A DNA stretch of 7,741 nt from Armatimonadetes bacterium UBA5419. GTDB taxonomy: Bacteria; Armatimonadota; UBA10988. How positions within the stretch are numbered: position 1 is the first letter of the stretch; each line of letters opens with the position of its first letter. Both the position numbers and the translations under genes were made by a program. A model generated the notes under the pieces. That model did no database searches, was not told where the DNA came from, and saw only the letters and a program-made list of their open reading frames with translations. Below, in pieces: positions 5,658 through 7,741 of the stretch. The DNA lies in assembly GCA_002409445.1 (NCBI GenBank), contig DHNJ01000118.1, positions 1-7,741 of the forward strand. Reading direction: 5' to 3'.

Positions 5658-7310
5658 ATGGCACGATGGTGGGGTCTCGATCTCGGCACGACCAACAGTT
5701 CGCTGGCCGTCTGGTCCGACGCTCGCTCCGAAGCGGAGATGGTCGACCTCGGTGACGTCTCGCGTCAGATGCTGCTGACCGAGTCGCCCGTCGTCCCCTC
5801 GGCGGTCTACATCAACCCGAAGGACGACTTCTGGACCTCGCTCGGCCGCATCCCCTCCATCGAGCGGCGCTGGTTGCTCGGCCGGCAGGCCTACATCGGC
5901 CGCGAGGCCGGCGACCGCAACTATGAGGGCCGGCAGCCAAACTACGTCGAATCGTTCAAACCGCTACTGGCCGCCGCGCCGACCAAGGTCATGACCCGCG
6001 TCGGCGGCCGCGCCTACACCGCCCGCGAGATCACCCGCATCTTCATGCGTGAACTCGTCCTGCAGGCGCGCCGGATCGGCCGCGAGAAGATCAACGCACT
6101 GACCATGGCGGTCCCCGTCGACAGCTTCGAGACCTACCGCGCCGAGCTGAGCGCCGCGGCGGCGCGCCTGGGTATCCGCGGCTTCCAGACCGTCGACGAG
6201 CCGGTCGCTGCGGCGCTGGGCTACGGGCTCAACACCGAGCGCGAGCTGACCATGCTGGTCTTCGACTTCGGCGGCAGCACCCTCGACGTCGCCGTCGTCC
6301 GCACGACCGGCCCCGGCAAGGCCGGCACCCCGGCCGAGGTCGTCGCCAAGCAGGGCCTCTCGCTGGGCGGCAACAACGTCGACGTTTGGCTGGTCGAGCA
6401 CTTCGCCCGCCAAATCAACCTTAACGCCAACCTGTGGCGGGGAACCGAGTGGTACCAAGCCCTCCTCGACTCCGCCCAGGCCCTCAAAGAGGACCTGTTC
6501 CACCGCGAGGAGGCCAGCCTGAGCATCGGCGGTCGGATGGGCAAAGAGCTGGGCTTCCGCGACCAGCAGCCCACCCTCAGCCGCGACGGCCTGATCGAAG
6601 CTCTCCGCGAGCATGGGCTGTACGCGGACATCGAGCGAACCATCGAGACGCTGCTGACTGAGGCAGCCAGCCGCGGCATCGAGCCGCGCGACATCGACGA
6701 GGTGCTGATTACCGGCGGCTCGTCACTGCTGCCCGACGTCCACCGCGTCCTCGCTGATATCTTCGGCCGCCCGCGCCTGCGCGACTGGCTGCCCTTCGAG
6801 GCCGTGGCCAACGGCGCCTGCGTCTTCGCCGCCGGCCATCGCGTGCAGGACTTCATCCGCCACGACTACGCCCTACTGACCTTTGACCGCGACAGCCGCG
6901 ACGTCGAGTACCCGGTCATCATCCCCCGCGGCACCCAGTACCCGACCGACGGACCCGTCTGGGAAGGCTACTTCACACCGACCTGCGCGCGCGGCGAACC
7001 GGCCACCGAGTTCGAGCTGAAGATCTGCGAGATCAGCCGCGCCACCGGCCCGCAGAAGGCGATCGGCTACGACGAGAACAGCCGTCTGCGCGTGCTCGAC
7101 CGGGCCAAGGATGAGGTCGTCGTCATCTGCCTCAACGAAGGCGACGCGACGCTGGGCTTCCTTCGCCCGCCGCATCCGCCGCACCGCACCGAGGCCCGGC
7201 TGCGGATCGGTTTCGCGGTGAACAACGACCGCTACCTGACCGCCACGGTGTCCGACCTGCTGACCAACACCCGCCTGATGGAGAACCAGCCGGTGGTCAA
7301 GCTGCGTTGA
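5658..7310 (+). CDS. Lidless Hsp70-family ATPase (DnaK-like, NBD plus SBD-beta only)
   Basis: This 550-residue Hsp70 homologue is shorter than DnaK (about 640). Numbering is from ATG 5658; GTG 5652 would add two residues. The nucleotide-binding domain has phosphate 1 GLDLGTTNSS (6-15), a lysine matching DnaK K70 at K101 (ESFKPLL), connect 1 DEPVAAALGYG with E181, phosphate 2 FDFGGSTLD (202-210, with Ser replacing the third Gly of GGG), SLGGNNVD (235-242) and the adenosine motif TGGSSLLPD (352-360). A hydrophobic linker DYALLTFD (403-410) replaces DVLLLD. The rest matches substrate-binding sub-domain beta: VIIPRGTQYPT corresponds to the DnaK block before the peptide site, and FAVNNDRYLTATVSD (519-533) to the FDIDADGILHVSAKD strand region. 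The protein stops at about the end of the last beta strand, so the helical lid and C-terminal tail are absent. No signal peptide is seen, so it is cytoplasmic. ATPase residues look intact. It is likely a specialised chaperone and not the housekeeping DnaK; client and partner J-protein are unknown. Confidence -1.
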   Translation: MARWWGLDLGTTNSSLAVWSDARSEAEMVDLGDVSRQMLLTESPVVPSAVYINPKDDFWTSLGRIPSIERRWLLGRQAYIGREAGDRNYEGRQPNYVESFKPLLAAAPTKVMTRVGGRAYTAREITRIFMRELVLQARRIGREKINALTMAVPVDSFETYRAELSAAAARLGIRGFQTVDEPVAAALGYGLNTERELTMLVFDFGGSTLDVAVVRTTGPGKAGTPAEVVAKQGLSLGGNNVDVWLVEHFARQINLNANLWRGTEWYQALLDSAQALKEDLFHREEASLSIGGRMGKELGFRDQQPTLSRDGLIEALREHGLYADIERTIETLLTEAASRGIEPRDIDEVLITGGSSLLPDVHRVLADIFGRPRLRDWLPFEAVANGACVFAAGHRVQDFIRHDYALLTFDRDSRDVEYPVIIPRGTQYPTDGPVWEGYFTPTCARGEPATEFELKICEISRATGPQKAIGYDENSRLRVLDRAKDEVVVICLNEGDATLGFLRPPHPPHRTEARLRIGFAVNNDRYLTATVSDLLTNTRLMENQPVVKLR

Positions 7311-7372
7311 GCCGTCCGCCGCGGCCACACAGTATGCAACCATCGGCGCGGCGCCGACTCCAAACGGGTACT

Positions 7373-7741
7373 ATGGCTACCGCAACCTCGCCCCGTTTCG
7401 GCCTCGTCGATTGGGCCGACGACATCCACGACGCGACGCCCGATATCGCGCCGGCGCCCGAGGCCGCGCCGGAGCTGCCGCCGGCCAACGAGCTGCTCGA
7501 GCGCCTGAGCCGCGCGGAGGGCAATCTGCTCCTGGCCCACGCCCAGCTCGACCGCGCCGACAGCGAGCGCCGCAGCCTGCGCGCCGAGCTCGACAACGAG
7601 CGGCGCCTGCGCGACATGGCCGAGCAGGCCCGCGCCGCCGCCGAGTCGCGGCTGGCCGAGGCGCGCGAGGGCGTCTGGCGTTGGCTCGCGCGCCTGGCGC
7701 GCACCCCGCTCTGGCGCATCCGCGGCGCGCTGGTCGAGCCG
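7373..7741 (+). CDS. Coiled-coil protein downstream of the Hsp70-like gene (3' end missing)
   Basis: The frame stays open from ATG 7373 to the last base, giving 123 residues of a protein that continues outside the window. An in-frame ATG at 7334 would add 13 residues, many basic. Neither start has a strong ribosome binding site: there is a weak ACGGGT before 7373 and nothing purine-rich before 7334, so 7373 is only slightly preferred. After an acidic, proline- and alanine-rich N-terminus (FGLVDWADDIHD, then PAPEAAPELPP), residues about 38-100 are rich in leucine, alanine, arginine and glutamate with heptad spacing and should form a long coiled coil. It is followed by a basic, tryptophan-bearing amphipathic segment (VWRWLARLARTPLWRIRGAL). 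I do not recognise the family. Its position 62 bases after the Hsp70-like gene on the same strand suggests a partner of that ATPase. The DUF2760 proteins that sit beside Hsp70-like genes in some bacteria are one possibility, to be judged from the missing part. Confidence -1.
   Translation, partial: MATATSPRFGLVDWADDIHDATPDIAPAPEAAPELPPANELLERLSRAEGNLLLAHAQLDRADSERRSLRAELDNERRLRDMAEQARAAAESRLAEAREGVWRWLARLARTPLWRIRGALVEP

Noticed and set aside
7343..7357. Palindrome centred on G7350 (TCGGCGC/GCGCCGA)
   Set aside because: The centre leaves no room for a full hairpin loop, and short GC palindromes arise often by chance here. An operator is possible but there is nothing else to support it.

Overview
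The window is G+C-rich bacterial DNA, roughly two thirds G+C by eye and with strong G/C at third codon positions. All six supported genes lie on the + strand and almost every base is coding. The gene content suggests an uncultivated, probably environmental bacterium of the Planctomycetota/Armatimonadota/Hydrogenedentota kind. It includes an exported xylose-isomerase-like epimerase, a large DUF6785/DUF6784-type membrane protein, an exported GH5 glycosidase, and a HEAT-repeat protein with a C-terminal sugar-binding-like sandwich. This placement is inferred from family habits and not from a marker gene.

Layout: (1) Bases 2-967 hold the 3' end of a HEAT-repeat protein whose C-terminal beta-sandwich carries a DDGxxVWxNGxxVH signature. 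A strong hairpin follows (982-1017) and probably ends that transcript. (2) After a short leader with a second hairpin directly before the ribosome binding site come three close genes: an exported sugar-phosphate isomerase/epimerase-like TIM barrel (1076-2041), a roughly 13-helix membrane protein (2064-4013), and an exported GH5 glycoside hydrolase with an N-terminal carbohydrate-binding-like domain (4080-5642). (3) The GH5 stop codon touches the Shine-Dalgarno sequence of an Hsp70-family ATPase (5658-7310) that ends where the substrate-binding beta domain ends and has no helical lid. After it, the start of a coiled-coil protein (7373 onward) runs off the window.

Taken together, genes 2-4 look like a glycan module: an extracytoplasmic hydrolase, an exported sugar-modifying enzyme and a possible membrane carrier. 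The lidless Hsp70 and the coiled-coil protein look like a second functional pair, although no transcription break is visible between the two groups. I see no mobile element, CRISPR array, tRNA or rRNA. No stretch of more than about 110 bases lacks a gene. The least explained parts are the membrane protein and the lidless chaperone with its coiled-coil neighbour.
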